64,000 nucleotides of DNA, taken from positions 194,525,526 to 194,589,525 of the forward strand of contig NC_057861.1 in assembly GCF_019393635.1 (NCBI RefSeq). Direction: 5' to 3'. The notes under the pieces are model-generated. The model did not search any database, had not been told where the DNA came from, and worked only from the letters and a program-made list of their open reading frames with translations. A program made the position numbers and the translations under genes. This document shows, in pieces, positions 22,690 through 33,455 of the stretch. This stretch comes from Dromiciops gliroides (Eukaryota; Chordata; Mammalia; Microbiotheria; Microbiotheriidae). How positions within the stretch are numbered: position 1 is the first letter of the stretch; the number at the start of each line of letters is the position of its first letter.

Positions 22690-22842
22690 GGGCAGCTAGG
22701 TGGCGCAGTGGATAGAGCACCGGCCCTGGAGTCAGGAGGACCTGAGTTCAAATCTGACCTCAGACACTTAACACTTACTAGCTGTGTGACCCTGGGCAAG
22801 TCACTTAACCCCAATTGCCTCACTAAAATAAAAAATTAAAAA
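22690..22842 (+). mobile_element. MAR1/WSINE1-type SINE, young-looking
   Basis: Full-length copy with the perfect 16-bp direct repeat AAAAATGCATTTAGAG (about 22674-22689 and 22843-22858) and an A-rich tail containing TAAAATAAAAAATT. The frame 22624-22839 is SINE-derived. Confidence 0.95.
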
Positions 22843-22859
22843 AAAAATGCATTTAGAGA

Positions 22860-23190
22860 AGACAAAGAAAGTAAATAATGGTAAAACCAACTTCAGAGGA
22901 AAATCTTCTACAGTAATGTCTTCAGAAGAATGGCAATATGGAGGAAGTTAAAAAAGCTCCTTACTGACACTTCCATTCCATATCTCTTTCCCCTTTCTCA
23001 GAAAAGAACTTAGAAACTACCACGTATAAATGATGACTATTGTCTCACCCTCCCTCCCATTATGAAACTCCAAAGTTTTTGTATTTTGACTTTTGACTCC
23101 ACTTCCATGTCACAGGATGTCTTCCAGCTCAAAAGCTATGTTGCCATTATCTTATAAAACTACTTTCTCAATGGTTACCTACAATCTATT
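22860..23190. other. Unassigned
   Basis: No gene or repeat recognised. Confidence 0.4.
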
Positions 23191-23203
23191 GAATGTCAAA
23201 TTC

Positions 23204-23374
23204 TTTTTTTTTTTCTTTTTGGTTTGTTTGTTTTGCAGGGCAATGAGGGTTAAGTGACTTGCCCAGGGTCACACAGCTAGTAAGTGTCAAGTGTCTGAGG
23301 CCGGATCTGAACTCAGGTACTCCTGAATCCAAGGCTGGTACTTTAACCACTGCGCCACCTAGCTGCCCCCCCCC
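23204..23374 (-). mobile_element. MAR1/WSINE1-type SINE
   Basis: T-rich tail with TTTG units, CORE and CACCTAGCTGCCCC. Direct repeats AATGTCAAATTC (23192-23203) and AATATCAAATTC (23375-23386). It stops 40 bp before the tail of the ferritin retrocopy. Confidence 0.92.
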
Positions 23375-23413
23375 AATATCAAATTCAATAGCCTTTTATT
23401 AACCCTTATTTGA

Positions 23414-24246
23414 TTTTTTTTTTTTTTTGAGCACCGAGCCAGCTTTATTCTTTATCATGGACCCCATTGGCGTTCTCGTGGTGCAGCTCCTCCTAGTCGC
23501 GCTTCAGGCTCAGCCTCTCAAACAGGTGTTCTCCCAGACCGGGGCTGAGGGTCGGTCTGCACGTGGCACAGGGTGGTCAGGGGGTCGCCGAGGCGCTTCA
23601 GCAGCTTTACCTCCTCATCCAGGTAGTGCCTCTCCAGGAAGTCGCAGAGGTGTGGATCCCCTTGTCTGGAGCCCAGGGCATGCAGCTTCGGGAGGGCCTG
23701 GTTCAGGCCCTTCTCCAGGCTCAGGGCAGCCTCCGTGGCATCCAACCTGCGGCCCCACTCATCTTGGACAGGTTTCTGCACAGCCTGGAGGAAGATCCGG
23801 CCCCCAAGTTGGTTCTGGTGCGGTATAAGGTGCTGGCGCCCTCGTGTTTGTCCTTCGCCGGGTCACAGAAAAAATGCGACACCCTCGGCAAAGCGACTTT
23901 GTCCTGGTCGAAATAGAAACCCAGGGACAGGTAGGAGTAGGAAGCCTGCAGGTAGAGGTTGGCCAGGCGGTTGACCGCGGCCTTGGCCTCGGAGAAGTTT
24001 TGGCAGATCTTAGAGGTGAAGCTCATGGCACGGATGGCAACGGGAGGAGGAGGGTGGTCCCGGAGCTGTCTGGTCTCGGAGGCCAGGAGCGGATGGTCCC
24101 AGGGGCTGGCGGGCTGCAAAAGGAAGAAGATCTAGCGTAAGGGGAGCTGGGGGAACCCCTGGGTCTGTTCCGTCCAAACACTGTTGAAGCAAGAACCAGA
24201 GCCAGGAGACGAGGTCTCTGATTTCTTAACAGCATGGTTGGTCACT
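23414..24246 (-). pseudogene. FTL: Ferritin light chain processed pseudogene (retrocopy)
   Basis: The minus strand carries an intron-less copy of the ferritin light-chain mRNA. Start ATG at 24026-24024 gives MSFTSKICQNF, then NLYLQASYSYLSLGFYFDQD (L-chain helix A), VALPRVSHFF and EGAS. After a 1-bp loss around 23826-23845 the frame shifts to [48 protein letters not shown] and [16 protein letters not shown]. After a 1-bp gain in the G-run at 23541-23544 it shifts again to [14 protein letters not shown] and a TAG at 23495-23493. These are the L subunit helices A-E in order, about 177 codons against 175 in human FTL. AATAAA (23449-23444) lies about 15 nt before a 15-nt A tail (plus T-run 23414-23428). 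CCCTTATTTGA before the tail and CCCTTTTCTTGA at about 24248-24259 may be a diverged target duplication. The two frameshifts rule out full-length ferritin. Confidence 0.95.
24167..24193 (-). promoter_or_regulatory. Iron-responsive element (IRE) retained in the FTL retrocopy
   Basis: The minus strand from 24193 reads CTTGCTTCAACAGTGTTTGG and then ACGGAAC. The CAGUGU hexaloop sits on a five-pair upper stem (UUCAA with UUGGA) below which is the unpaired C typical of IREs, the site bound by IRP1/IRP2 to block ferritin translation when iron is scarce. It looks identical to the L-ferritin IRE as I remember it from human. It lies about 140 nt upstream of the retrocopy ATG and about 50 nt from the likely cap, as in the parent mRNA. 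Whether it is ever transcribed is unknown. Confidence 0.93.
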
Positions 24247-24259
24247 CCCTTTTCTTGAA

Positions 24260-24880
24260 TACTAATACAGGCCTCAAACATTGCCTAGACCACTACAACA
24301 ACCCTACTTCAATCTTTCTAGCTGTTTCCATTTTCTCTCCTTGTCAAGTTTCTTCCACAAACTAACAAAATTGCTTAGACCTGACTATATCATTCTCCCA
24401 CTCAAAATAAAATAAAATAAAACAAAAAACTTAGTAGCTCTATTTTCATCTTTAACCTGACATTTAAAGAGTTGTTACTTACCTTTCAAATTCAGTTATT
24501 ATGTCTGTATTCTAGTCAAATTAAATCGTCATTCATTCCTCATATATGACCTCAAATATTCCTAATACACGACTTCACCTTTTACATTTCTTGAGTTTCC
24601 TTCAAAGCACAGTTCTTACATCACTTCCTCTACAAGATCTTTGCTGATTCCCTCAGCTGTTAGTTAGTAGGGTCTCTCTCATGAAATAACTGTATTGTTT
24701 TGCATATATCTGATGTGTACTTTCCTGTCCACCTATGGCATCTCTGCAGTGGTTTGTAAACCCACTGAGGACAGGGAATTTTTTAGTTTTAGATTTTTGT
24801 CTTTGCAGCTCCTATGCTGAGAAGAGCGTCTTGAATATTGTAAAGACTGGTTGTTGAACTTAATTAACTTGTATTTGGGG
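24260..24880 (+). mobile_element. L2 fragment(s)
   Basis: 'actacaacaaccctacttca', 'agctgtttccattttctctc', 'cacttcctctacaagatctt', 'cccactgaggacagggaatt' and 'gagcgtcttgaatattg' follow the L2 3' order. Confidence 0.6.
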
Positions 24881-24884
24881 TTGT

Positions 24885-25300
24885 GAGACTAGTTGTCTCT
24901 CAGCCAGTGATGGGCAAATGAGGTGTCATGAAGACAGACAAATACCAGTCAAATTCAATCATCTTCGTGGGCTGTTATCAACGCTAACATTTAATAGAGT
25001 TGACTTGTGATTTTTTTATCTGATGTTGAAATCAGATGTTGGGTTGAGTAGTAATTAAGATAATGTAACAAACCTAACAATCATTAAGGAAAAAAAAATC
25101 TAAACACTGGATTGGCACTGTTGGTTATGGGATGTGTCTACTTAACTGGATTGGAGAAACTAGGAGACTAATGTTGGTGTAACTTCCATCTTCATAATTA
25201 CTTGATGTCCTTTTAAGGACTTAGATCTTAGTACAGGTGACTTCCAGTTATAATACTTAACAAACTTCCACTAAAAAGTGACTTCAGTCCAAACTCAAAT
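24885..25300. other. Unassigned
   Basis: No gene or element recognised. Confidence 0.4.
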
Positions 25301-25304
25301 TTAG

Positions 25305-25570
25305 CCTTCGCTATAATTGCTGACATTTACATAGCACTTTAAAATTTCCAAAGTTCCTTATAGTATCTCCTTACAATAATACTGTGAGTTGGTAATATTA
25401 TTATACTCGTTTTACATATGAGGAAACTAAGGTTCAAAGAGGACAAGTAATTTGCCTTATTTGGGTCACAGAGTCAGTAATGGTCTGAGGCAGAATTCAA
25501 ACCCAATTCTTCTGAATTCCAAATCCAATGCTCCTTCCACTATACCATGATGCCTCTTTCACAGAACTGA
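25305..25570 (-). mobile_element. MIR SINE (minus strand)
   Basis: 'ttacatagcactttaaaatt', 'tttacatatgaggaaactaa', 'gggtcacagagtcagtaatg', 'tctgaggcagaattcaaacc' and 'cttccactataccatgatgc'. Confidence 0.75.
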
Positions 25571-25844
25571 AGGAATAAATTAATGAGACTACTGTAGTAA
25601 TTGCTTATTGGTGGTGTCATAAGCAGGGCTGGAAGATTTGCTCACTGCAAATCTCAAGTGAATGAGAGTAACATGAAGAGCAAGGACTTTTTGGTTTAGA
25701 ATATAAAAGTAAAACCAAGATAATTTGCCCTATAGTCTTTAACACGCTGAAATTCTGTGAATTCTTCTCTTTCCTGGTGAATGAATGGTATGGTTATTAA
25801 AGTCAATGGAAAAAGAAAATACATTAATCATCTCTCTCCTTCTC

Positions 25845-25915
25845 TCTCTCACATATATATATGTACATATATGCAAATATAGATACACATATATATATAT
25901 ATATAAATCCCACTC
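25845..25915. repeat. (TA)n / (CATA)n microsatellite
   Basis: Imperfect alternating TA and CATA units. Confidence 0.85.
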
Positions 25916-25954
25916 CACATTTTTTAAAAAGTAACAAATTATAATAAGATCATA

Positions 25955-26150
25955 GGATCATGGGTTTAGAACAAGAAGGCAAAATAATGTTTGACTTTTC
26001 CAGCCCCTTCATTTTATACTTGCAGAAACTGAATCCAAGAAAAGACATATGACTTGCTCAAAGTCACACAGTTATCAAGAGGCAGAATTTAAACCCAAGA
26101 TCCTTATCTCCAAATCTGACACTTTTGCCTCCCAACAGTTTTACCCTGAC
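25955..26150 (-). mobile_element. MIR-type SINE (minus strand)
   Basis: 'cagccccttcattttatact', 'tgcagaaactgaatccaaga', 'gacttgctcaaagtcacaca' and 'gaggcagaatttaaacccaa'. Confidence 0.65.
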
Positions 26151-28670
26151 ATATACTAATGGCAAAAAGGTAGAAATATTGTTTATTCTTAAATTTCGTG
26201 GACTTGTAGAGTAAATTCCTCACCCAATTTAAACAAGTTGCATAGTTTTTGCTACCTTAAAAAAAAAAGGTAAATGTGAACCTTATGACAAGTACTTTTG
26301 GGAAATTGTGTGTGCATTTAATTATTATTGATTTGTGAAAGTTTTCAATTCTGACTATGCTTTAACTCCCACCCTCTCCATATTATTCACATTTATCAGT
26401 TCTATTGCTTTGATACTTGGAAAGAACAATGCCTTCATCAACAATGCATGTTGCAGCTGTTAAAAGATGGTCTTCAGGAGTTGCTAAGTCCCACAAAAAT
26501 TTGGTAACTTCTGGTCTTATCATATGTCTAAACCTATGGACCAACTCTTAAAATGTAGACAAAAAGTTCACTGCTACAATCAAAACTGGAACCTTACCAG
26601 GTCAGTAAGAACCATGAGAAGCTGTGCTCCATTAGGACAGCCTCGTAAAACCTAGAGTCTTCTCCATGTCATCATAATACATGTAAGAAGCATTCTGAAA
26701 CTGTTGCTATTGAATTCAAAATGGTAATGAGACCATAGAAGGTAATGTGGAATGTATGTTTTTCATATTTGAGGTATATGTATATTATGAGCTATTAATA
26801 ATGAACATATTTTATTTTGAGTTTGTTTGGATGTCAAGGCTCACTGAGCCAAAGGCCAAGGTCTCATATATACATTGTGTCTTCCATATCATAAAGAATA
26901 GTTATACCATACCCCACATTTAGCACTTTGTAGAAAAATATTTAAACAAACTACTCATTCAAAGTTATTGCACTCTCCTTGCTATAAAGGAGGTGGGGGT
27001 GGGAATGTCACAAGAAGAAAATTGTGCTTCTATACGAAGACTTTTAATTTTCAACTGGACCCTCTCATAGCCTCAAAACTGAAAATCTTTTCAATTTGGA
27101 AGACTGGCAAATATGAATATGCCACAGTTGTAGAGGGATTCATTTGTACTTTGGAGTCCACAGAGTCTGTACATCTGTAAAGATTTATGGTACTTAAGAG
27201 ATGATTGTACAAGACATATGGTTTAATCATGGTGCATTTAAGCCTTTTCTTATCTGCTTAGGAATTCATTTTTTTTCTTTCTCTAATTTAAGGCATAGTT
27301 TTACTTTTGTTAAAAATATTTATACATATATAAATATACATACATATATCTCTACATAAGTACATATGTATTTGATACTTTAGTATAAAGGGATATGTGG
27401 ATAAGACTGAAGCAATACAATTCATTCATTTACCAAAAATAATTAAAACAGCATAAGCTCAAAGTGCTCCAAATAAAGAGTGAGCATTAATCTGTATTTT
27501 GGGCTGCATTTTTGAACATAAGAATATATGGTTGGATTTTACATTGATTTTCATTTATAGCCCAGTAATCCTAAGAGGAAGATAATGAGCATTAAAGAAG
27601 AAGTTTGTGATTTATATCTTGGCATTAATATATTTATGTTACTAAAGCTATCTCCTAACTGAGACTTATGTCCCTTGATCTATGTCCCAATAATGGACAC
27701 AGACATCTGATTGTTAGAGGAGGCAAAAAGTAAGTGAAGTTAAATGAACCCAGATAAAACTTGCAAACTGCAACTACTGAAAGCACTTCCATAGAAGTAG
27801 GATTAATTAGTGAATTATGTGGTGATGAGAAACAGAGAGGAAACTTTAAAGTGTTGATTTCTATAAGAATGAAATAAATTTTCAGATTATTTTCTTCATA
27901 TGGAAAAAAGTGTTATATACCAACTTAACACCATGCCTCATAAAACATAGGGCATTTCCCTTGAAAGAGATAGGGCTGTTAATAAGAAGATATTTACATA
28001 AAAATATGACTAACTCTAAAATCATTGACATGCATCACTAATGCATTCAATTTTTCTGAATTAAAATTAGATTAAAAGTATATAAACTTTAACTTTCAAT
28101 AATCTCCTAATAAATAACCATCCATCATAGTTTGGTTGGCCTTTTGTCCTACTTTAAATACCATTTATAAAATTTATGGTTTTACTCATCATTTACAAAT
28201 CTATTTGGAGGGTAGTTAGGGGAAAGGAAAAAAAAAATCCAGTCCAGTTAATCCATTTTCAGTGTTGAGTTTGAAGAGTCTTTCATCATTCCAACTGTCA
28301 TATTGAACTATTTAGCAATGCTTGGGATGATCTGGAGAAAAAGAAATAGTTATTCAATTAAATTCAATTCTGTGCCTTACTTATTATAATTACAGGGCTT
28401 TAATGATGATAATAAATCACATTTTACTCTTAAATGCTATTTTTAAAATTTCTGCAAAGTTTATGACATCTTGAAGCAAAATGAGGAAATGTTTCCATTT
28501 CATATAAGTCACTGGAAGAATGATCTGCACATTTTAATTCAAAAACAATTTAGAGAAACATATCTAATTAATGTCTAATCTGAGGGTGCCTTGAATGCTT
28601 CTTTAAACATGTATTATGTCCTCTGAAGTACTAGGAAAGATTCCACTTATATTTTCTTTACTGTTACATA
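26150..28670. other. AT-rich, largely unassigned
   Basis: About 2.5 kb without recognisable SINEs, LINE ends or genes. The small frame at 26968-27180 lacks any signature. A TATA/CATA-rich patch lies near 27310-27370. Confidence 0.45.
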
Positions 28671-28675
28671 TTTTA

Positions 28676-28930
28676 TTTTAATTTTGTTTATTTTTTAAAG
28701 TCCAATTTTATTTTATTTTTGGGTCCCCGTTCTTTCGCTCCCACCTACACTTCCCTCCCATTGAGAAAGCAAGAAAAACAAAAAAACCTATTACAAATTA
28801 TCTACAGTTCTCTTTAAAAGAATAAAGACATCTATATCCTATATCTATATCTATCTATATATCTATCAACCATCTATCTATGATTTATTTATCTATAACA
28901 CACATCATTAAAAATTCACTTGTACATCTC
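28676..28930 (-). mobile_element. L1 3' end (minus strand) with TATC-rich patch
   Basis: The antisense of a marsupial L1 3' end: 'tccaattttattttattttt', 'ctcccacctacacttccctc', 'ccattgagaaagcaagaaaa' and 'cctattacaaattatctaca'. A (CTATAT/CTAT)n patch at 28830-28890 follows. Confidence 0.6.
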
Positions 28931-29009
28931 TTGAAGGATGATGGTTATTTTTACAACAGAAACCTAAATTCAGCAATATTACCTAAATGTATTTGCAAGT
29001 GTATAAATG

Positions 29010-29290
29010 TCACAGCATGGCATAATTTATAATAATGATGATAATGATGTAATAATAATAATAAATAATAACTATATAGTGCAATGACGTTTGCAAAGAA
29101 CATTATCTCATTTGTTCCCCATACTAAATATATAAGGGAGGTGCTATTATTTTCACTATTTTTCAGATGAGGAAAATGAGGCTGAGGAAGGTTAAGCAAT
29201 TTGACCAGAATTTTACATGGTTATAGTAGCAAATCAAGTTTTCCTAAATCCAATTTCAGCATTCTGCCCACTATACGACAGTGAGGCAAC
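29010..29290 (-). mobile_element. MIR SINE with (AAT)n patch
   Basis: AATAATAAT-rich stretch at about 29025-29075, then 'cattatctcatttgttcccc', 'ttttcagatgaggaaaatga', 'ggttaagcaatttgaccaga' and 'tctgcccactatacgacag'. Confidence 0.65.
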
Positions 29291-29400
29291 CTTGGAGTCA
29301 GGAAAATATGTATTCAAATCTAGCGTTTGTGAATGCTAGTTTCATAACTATGGGCAAGTCACACAACTTTTTAGTACCCTAGGTGGTTCTCAAAGACCAT
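29283..29400 (+). mobile_element. MIR fragment
   Basis: 'gaggcaaccttggagtcagg' through 'actatgggcaagtcacacaa'. Diverged. Confidence 0.5.
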
Positions 29401-30540
29401 AAGGTAATAGAAGAGTCATCAATAAATAATGGTGTAGGAAATCTCTACATGAGTTCCAAACAATAATGAAATCATATGTCTGGGAAGGAATAAATGAATT
29501 TATAAATGAATTAATGAATGAAATAATGAATTACTTGTTGGCATTAACTTGTTCATTCACGCACCTATTTGAATATCTGTCAAAGCAATGACTTGTCTGG
29601 TCTTCCATTTTCTTTACTCCATTCACCATTGTATGTAACTCTTTGTCTGGTGTTCATAAACAAGAATCTTGAAGATAAGTCAGATAATGGAACAGAGTTT
29701 AATCAAAATCTGCCCCTGAGATCACTCAGTGAGCAGAGCTCCAGAATAGGATCAGATTAGTACTTATGAAGATTTGGACAGCCAGCAGTGTCTCTACTCT
29801 TACATTGTCTTGAATATTTAGAACCATAAAGGACCTTAAAGTTATGCAATCTCAGATCATCCAGCTTCTTTAACTCCAAATCCAGATCTTTTTCCTCATC
29901 GTCCCATGCTACCAAAATAGACCTGTTTTGGAGTGTTTTCATATTTGATAGGAGTTTTGTGGAAAGGATAAGGAATAATCATTATTTAATTTTCATGTTT
30001 AATATGGTAGAATATGGGAATTATATCAAGATACAGGGCTATATGCTTCTGCCAGAAGAATATATTATCATCCCATAGTACTTAATAGAACTTGACACAT
30101 ACATTAGGTCACAGAATTAAGGAAGCCTAAGCTATCTTTCAGGACATATAGTCTTAATATATATTATATGCATTTAGGTTCCATGAATCTTGCCTTGGGA
30201 GCCACAGAGAAACATATAGCAACTATTCTATTTAACATTGATGTATAATGGAAATGCCCTTGGATCAAAGTGAATAGACCCTACTTTAAGTTACATGTTA
30301 GTCACTCAATGGCTGTATAACTATGAGCAAATCAATCCCACAAGAACTTATTATTTAGTTATTAATCAATTTACTTATTGACCAATAAATTGAGTTAGGT
30401 CTTAAGAGTAAAAACAAATCCTAAAGCCAAAACCTTCACTGAATCTAAAACCAGATATTTACATGAAAATCCACAGCAATAACATAGCTCATATAAATAT
30501 GTATATTACTTGAAAGTTTGCAAAAGAGAGCTGTCTATAC
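29400..30540. other. AT-rich, unassigned
   Basis: No gene recognised. Short frames at 29569-29760 (+) and 29757-29942 (-) lack signatures. 'gaaccataaaggaccttaaa' near 29820 looks like a further MIR-type scrap. Confidence 0.4.
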
Positions 30541-30549
30541 CTAAGAATA

Positions 30550-30735
30550 ACGGAGTTCATGCCAATATCAAGGGGGATGAGAAATGGCTTCCCATAGGAG
30601 GTGGGTATTTGAACTTTGGATGGTGATTTTATAAGAGGGAGTTGCCACAGGGGACAGCCTATACAAGATTATAGACATGGAGGTCAAATTTGTAGAAGAG
30701 GAAATAGTCCAATTTGAATGCATTGTGTCAGGTGA
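30550..30735 (+). mobile_element. Ancient repeat fragment, same family as 57880-58880
   Basis: 'gaaatggcttcccataggag', 'gtgggtatttgaactttgga' and 'tggaggtcaaatttgtagaa' resemble the body of the long unclassified repeat near 58.3 kb. Confidence 0.4.
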
Positions 30736-30744
30736 AGTCATAAA

Positions 30745-30985
30745 TTAATTTGACCTCTCTTATCTATCTTTTCATTATTCTTTCATAATTATCTCCTTCA
30801 CACATTGTCCATTCAAGTCAAAATGGCCCATCCGATGCCAAGCTTCAAATAAGATACTACTCAGATATCATTTCCTATATAAGGCCCTTCCTGATCACTC
30901 CTGTTACCTCACTGCCTGCCCTGCCCCCCACCTCATCCCAGTTGTATTTTCTCTCCACCTCAAAGGATTAAAGAAAGTAAGAAGA
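30745..30985 (+). mobile_element. L2 fragment
   Basis: 'gccaagcttcaaataagata', 'ctactcagatatcatttcct', 'ggcccttcctgatcactcct' and 'cccagttgtattttct'. Confidence 0.6.
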
Positions 30986-31285
30986 AGGCGACTAAACTTT
31001 ATGAGTAAATAGAGGGAAGTTGTTAAACACTTATACCCCCTACACAGCAAGTAAATGTGTCATTTGACAAAATTCTGAATTATCAAAATAATTTATAATT
31101 TCTTGTCCAGCTATTAAGGTTTTCAATAAGTTGTTCAAATGTGTAAACTATGAAAGGAAGGAAATATTTGGAATATCTATTGGTTTATGAAAGTGAATGA
31201 GACTGCTAGAAAAATATAGGAATTTAAAGGGAAATTAAAGGGTTTTTCTATAGAATGAAAATTAATCTATAGAAAGTAAATTGGA

Positions 31286-31428
31286 GGGGCAGCTAGGTGG
31301 TACAGTGGATAAAGCACTGGCCCTGGCTTCAGGAGGACCTGAGTTCAAATCTGGTCTCAAACACTTGACACTAGCTGTGTGAGTCTAGGCAAATCACTTA
31401 ACCCTCATTGCTCCGCTTCCAAAAAAAA
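31286..31428 (+). mobile_element. MAR1/WSINE1-type SINE
   Basis: GGGGCAGCTAGGTGGTACAG head, CORE and A8 tail. Direct repeats AGTAAATTGGA (left) and AGTGAATTGGA (right). Confidence 0.9.
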
Positions 31429-31439
31429 GTGAATTGGAA

Positions 31440-31735
31440 AGTTTACACATTCAGGTAAATATATACAAAGTAAATGGCAAATCCTGCTATATGAATGTAA
31501 TGGAATATTATTGTGCTTTAAGAAATGATGAGCAGGCAAATTTCAGAAAAAACCTAGAAAGATTTACATGAACTGATGCTGAATGAATTGAGCAGAACCA
31601 GAAGAACATTGTACACAGTAACAGCAACATTGTATGATGATCAACTGTAATAAAATTACTTTCTTCTCAGCAAGAAAATGATCCAAGACAATTACAAAAG
31701 ACTTATGATGGGAAATGCTCTCCACATCCATTAAT
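31440..31735 (+). mobile_element. L1 3' UTR, left part (+)
   Basis: 'gtaatggaatattattgtgc', 'tttaagaaatgatgagcagg', 'tgaattgagcagaaccagaa', 'gaacattgtacacagtaaca', 'gatccaagacaattacaaaa' and 'atgctctccacatcca' follow the marsupial L1 3' UTR. The expected continuation reappears only at about 33482. Confidence 0.8.
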
Positions 31736-32034
31736 GTAGAAGCTGCTAAATCTTGTGTTATCCTGACTGTGGCTCCACAATACTATGTTTTTGTTTCTTT
31801 GTTTTTTTCCAGCTGCAATATTTTCTCCTTGACCTAAGAGCTCTGGAATTTGACTATAATATTCCTGGGGTTTTTATTTTGGGATCTCTTTCAAGAGGTG
31901 ATGGGTGGATTCTTTCCATTTCTATTTTACCTTCGGGTTCTTGAATATCAGGGCAATTTTTCCTGATAATTTCTTGGAAGATGATGTCTGGGCTCTTTTT
32001 TTGATCATGGCTTTCAAGTAGTCCAATAATTTTC

Positions 32035-32194
32035 TTTTTTTTTCTTTTTTTTTTTTGGTGAGGCAATTGGGGTTAAGTGACTTGCCCAGGGTCACACAGC
32101 TAGTAAGTGTGTAGAGTGTCTGAGGCTGGATTTGAACTCAGGTCCTCCTGAATCCAGGGCCAGTGCTCTATCCACTGTGCCACCTAGCTGCCCC
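32035..32194 (-). mobile_element. MAR1/WSINE1-type SINE
   Basis: The perfect 16-bp direct repeat TAGTCCAATAATTTTC (32019-32034 and 32195-32210) duplicates L1 ORF1 sequence, so it inserted after the L1 rearranged or as part of that copy. Confidence 0.95.
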
Positions 32195-32356
32195 TAGTCC
32201 AATAATTTTCAAACGATCTCTCCTGGCTCTATTTTCCAAGTCAGTTGTTTTTCCAATGAGATGTTTCATGATGCCTTCTATTTTTTCATTCTTTTGGTTT
32301 TGATTTTATTGTTTCTTGATTTCTCATAAAGTCATTTGCTTTCATTTGCTCAAACC

Positions 32357-32512
32357 TATTTTTTTTGTGGGGGGGGGCAGGACAATGAGGGTTAAGTGAC
32401 TTGTCCAGGGTCACACAGCTAGTAAGTGTCAAGTGTTTGAGGCTGGATTTGAACTCAGATCATCCCAACTTCAGGGTCAGTGCTTTATTCACTGTCCCAC
32501 CTAGCTGCTCCA
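32357..32512 (-). mobile_element. MAR1/WSINE1-type SINE
   Basis: T-run, G-run, GACAATGAGGGTTAAGTGAC and CCACCTAGCTGCTCC. Somewhat diverged, with no clean duplication. Confidence 0.88.
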
Positions 32513-32659
32513 CAATCCCAATTTTTAAGGAGTTATTTTCTTCAGTGAGCTTTTCTACCTCATTTTCCATTGGGCCAATTTGGCTTTTCAAGGTATTCTT
32601 TTCTTCACTGGTTTTTTGTACCTGTTTTATCATTTGGCCTAGTCAGGTTTTTCAGGTGT

Positions 32660-32682
32660 TTTTTTTTTTTTTTTTTTTTAGC
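32660..32682. repeat. Poly(T) run in L1 ORF1 antisense
   Basis: About 22 T. It lies inside the antisense ORF1 segment and is not an element tail, since ORF1 sequence continues on both sides. Confidence 0.8.
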
Positions 32683-33184
32683 ATTTTTTGTGTCTCCTTT
32701 ACCAAGCTATTGATTTTTTTTTCATGATTTTCTTGCATCACTATAATTTCTCTTCCCATTTTTTCTTCTAACTTTCTTAATTTATTTTCAAAGTCCTTTG
32801 GGAACACTTCCATAGCCTGAGGCCAATTAATATTTTTCGTGGAAGCTTTGGTTGTAGGAGCTTTGACTTTGTTATCTCCTTCTGAGGGTGTATTTTGATC
32901 TTCTTTGTCACCATAGTAACTCTCTATGGTCAGAAATTTTTCTTTTGTTTGCTCATTTTCCCAACCTATTTCTTGACATTTTACTCTTTATTAAAGTGGG
33001 GAAACTGCTTCCAGAGTAGAGCGTATACTCTTTCAAGCTTCCAAGAGTTTGTGCAGCTCTTTTCAGAGGAACTTCTAGGGATTTATAAGTTTTCACTTAT
33101 AAGGTGTCACTGCAGTATGGCAAAACTTTCCTGATGACCTTCTAAGTTGTCTTTAGCTAGAAAATTATTTCACCCTGTCCTTTG

Positions 33185-33353
33185 TTTTTTTTTGTTTTTT
33201 TTTTGTTTTTATTTTTTGAGAGGCAATGGGGATTAAGTGACTTGCCCAGGGTCACGCAGCTAGTAAGTGTTAAGTGTCTGAGGCCAGCTTTGAACTCAGG
33301 TTCTCCTGAATCCAGGGCCAATGCTTTATCCACTGCACCACTTAGCTGCCCCC
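33185..33353 (-). mobile_element. MAR1/WSINE1-type SINE
   Basis: Long TTTTG-type tail, CORE and CACTTAGCTGCCCC. Perfect 14-bp direct repeat CACCCTGTCCTTTG (33171-33184 and 33354-33367). Confidence 0.95.
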
Positions 33354-33455
33354 CACCCTGTCCTTTGTGGGTTCTGCTGCTCCAGGAATTGTCTTATAGC
33401 ATTATTTGTAGGGGCCACTGTCTTTCCTCTGCTATCTTTGTTCTCCACATCCAGG

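Larger units (their letters stand above)
31736..33455 (-). pseudogene. L1 ORF1 and 5' region in antisense, inside an L1 3' UTR
   Basis: Minus-strand reading near 32900-32680 gives EDQNTPSEGDNKVKAP, then NINWPQAMEVFPKDFENKLR, KLEEKMGREIIVMQENHEK. This is the acidic leader and start of the ORF1 coiled coil. Downstream, at 32030-31740, come further ORF1 blocks (antisense 'ttgatcatggctttcaagta', 'tgatgggtggattctttcca'). Above 33000 the sequence resembles the L1 5' UTR. Two SINEs interrupt ORF1 (32035-32194, 32357-32512) and one the 5' region (33185-33353). No A-tail exists at the ORF1-side end; instead plus-strand (AAAAAC)n lies at 33458-33479. Confidence 0.75.

Noticed and set aside
22624-22839. 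Repeated peptide of the type RAPALESGVPEFKSDLRHLT
   Set aside because: Sense translation of the same SINE; no conserved start or independent support.
23427-23916. Plus-strand frames of 117-133 codons in the GC-rich block
   Set aside because: They are antisense to the FTL retrocopy and have no similarity of their own.
23493-24026. A functional ferritin light chain gene
   Set aside because: No introns, two frameshifts, an A-tail and AATAAA placement show a processed pseudogene. A sequencing error would need to hit twice.
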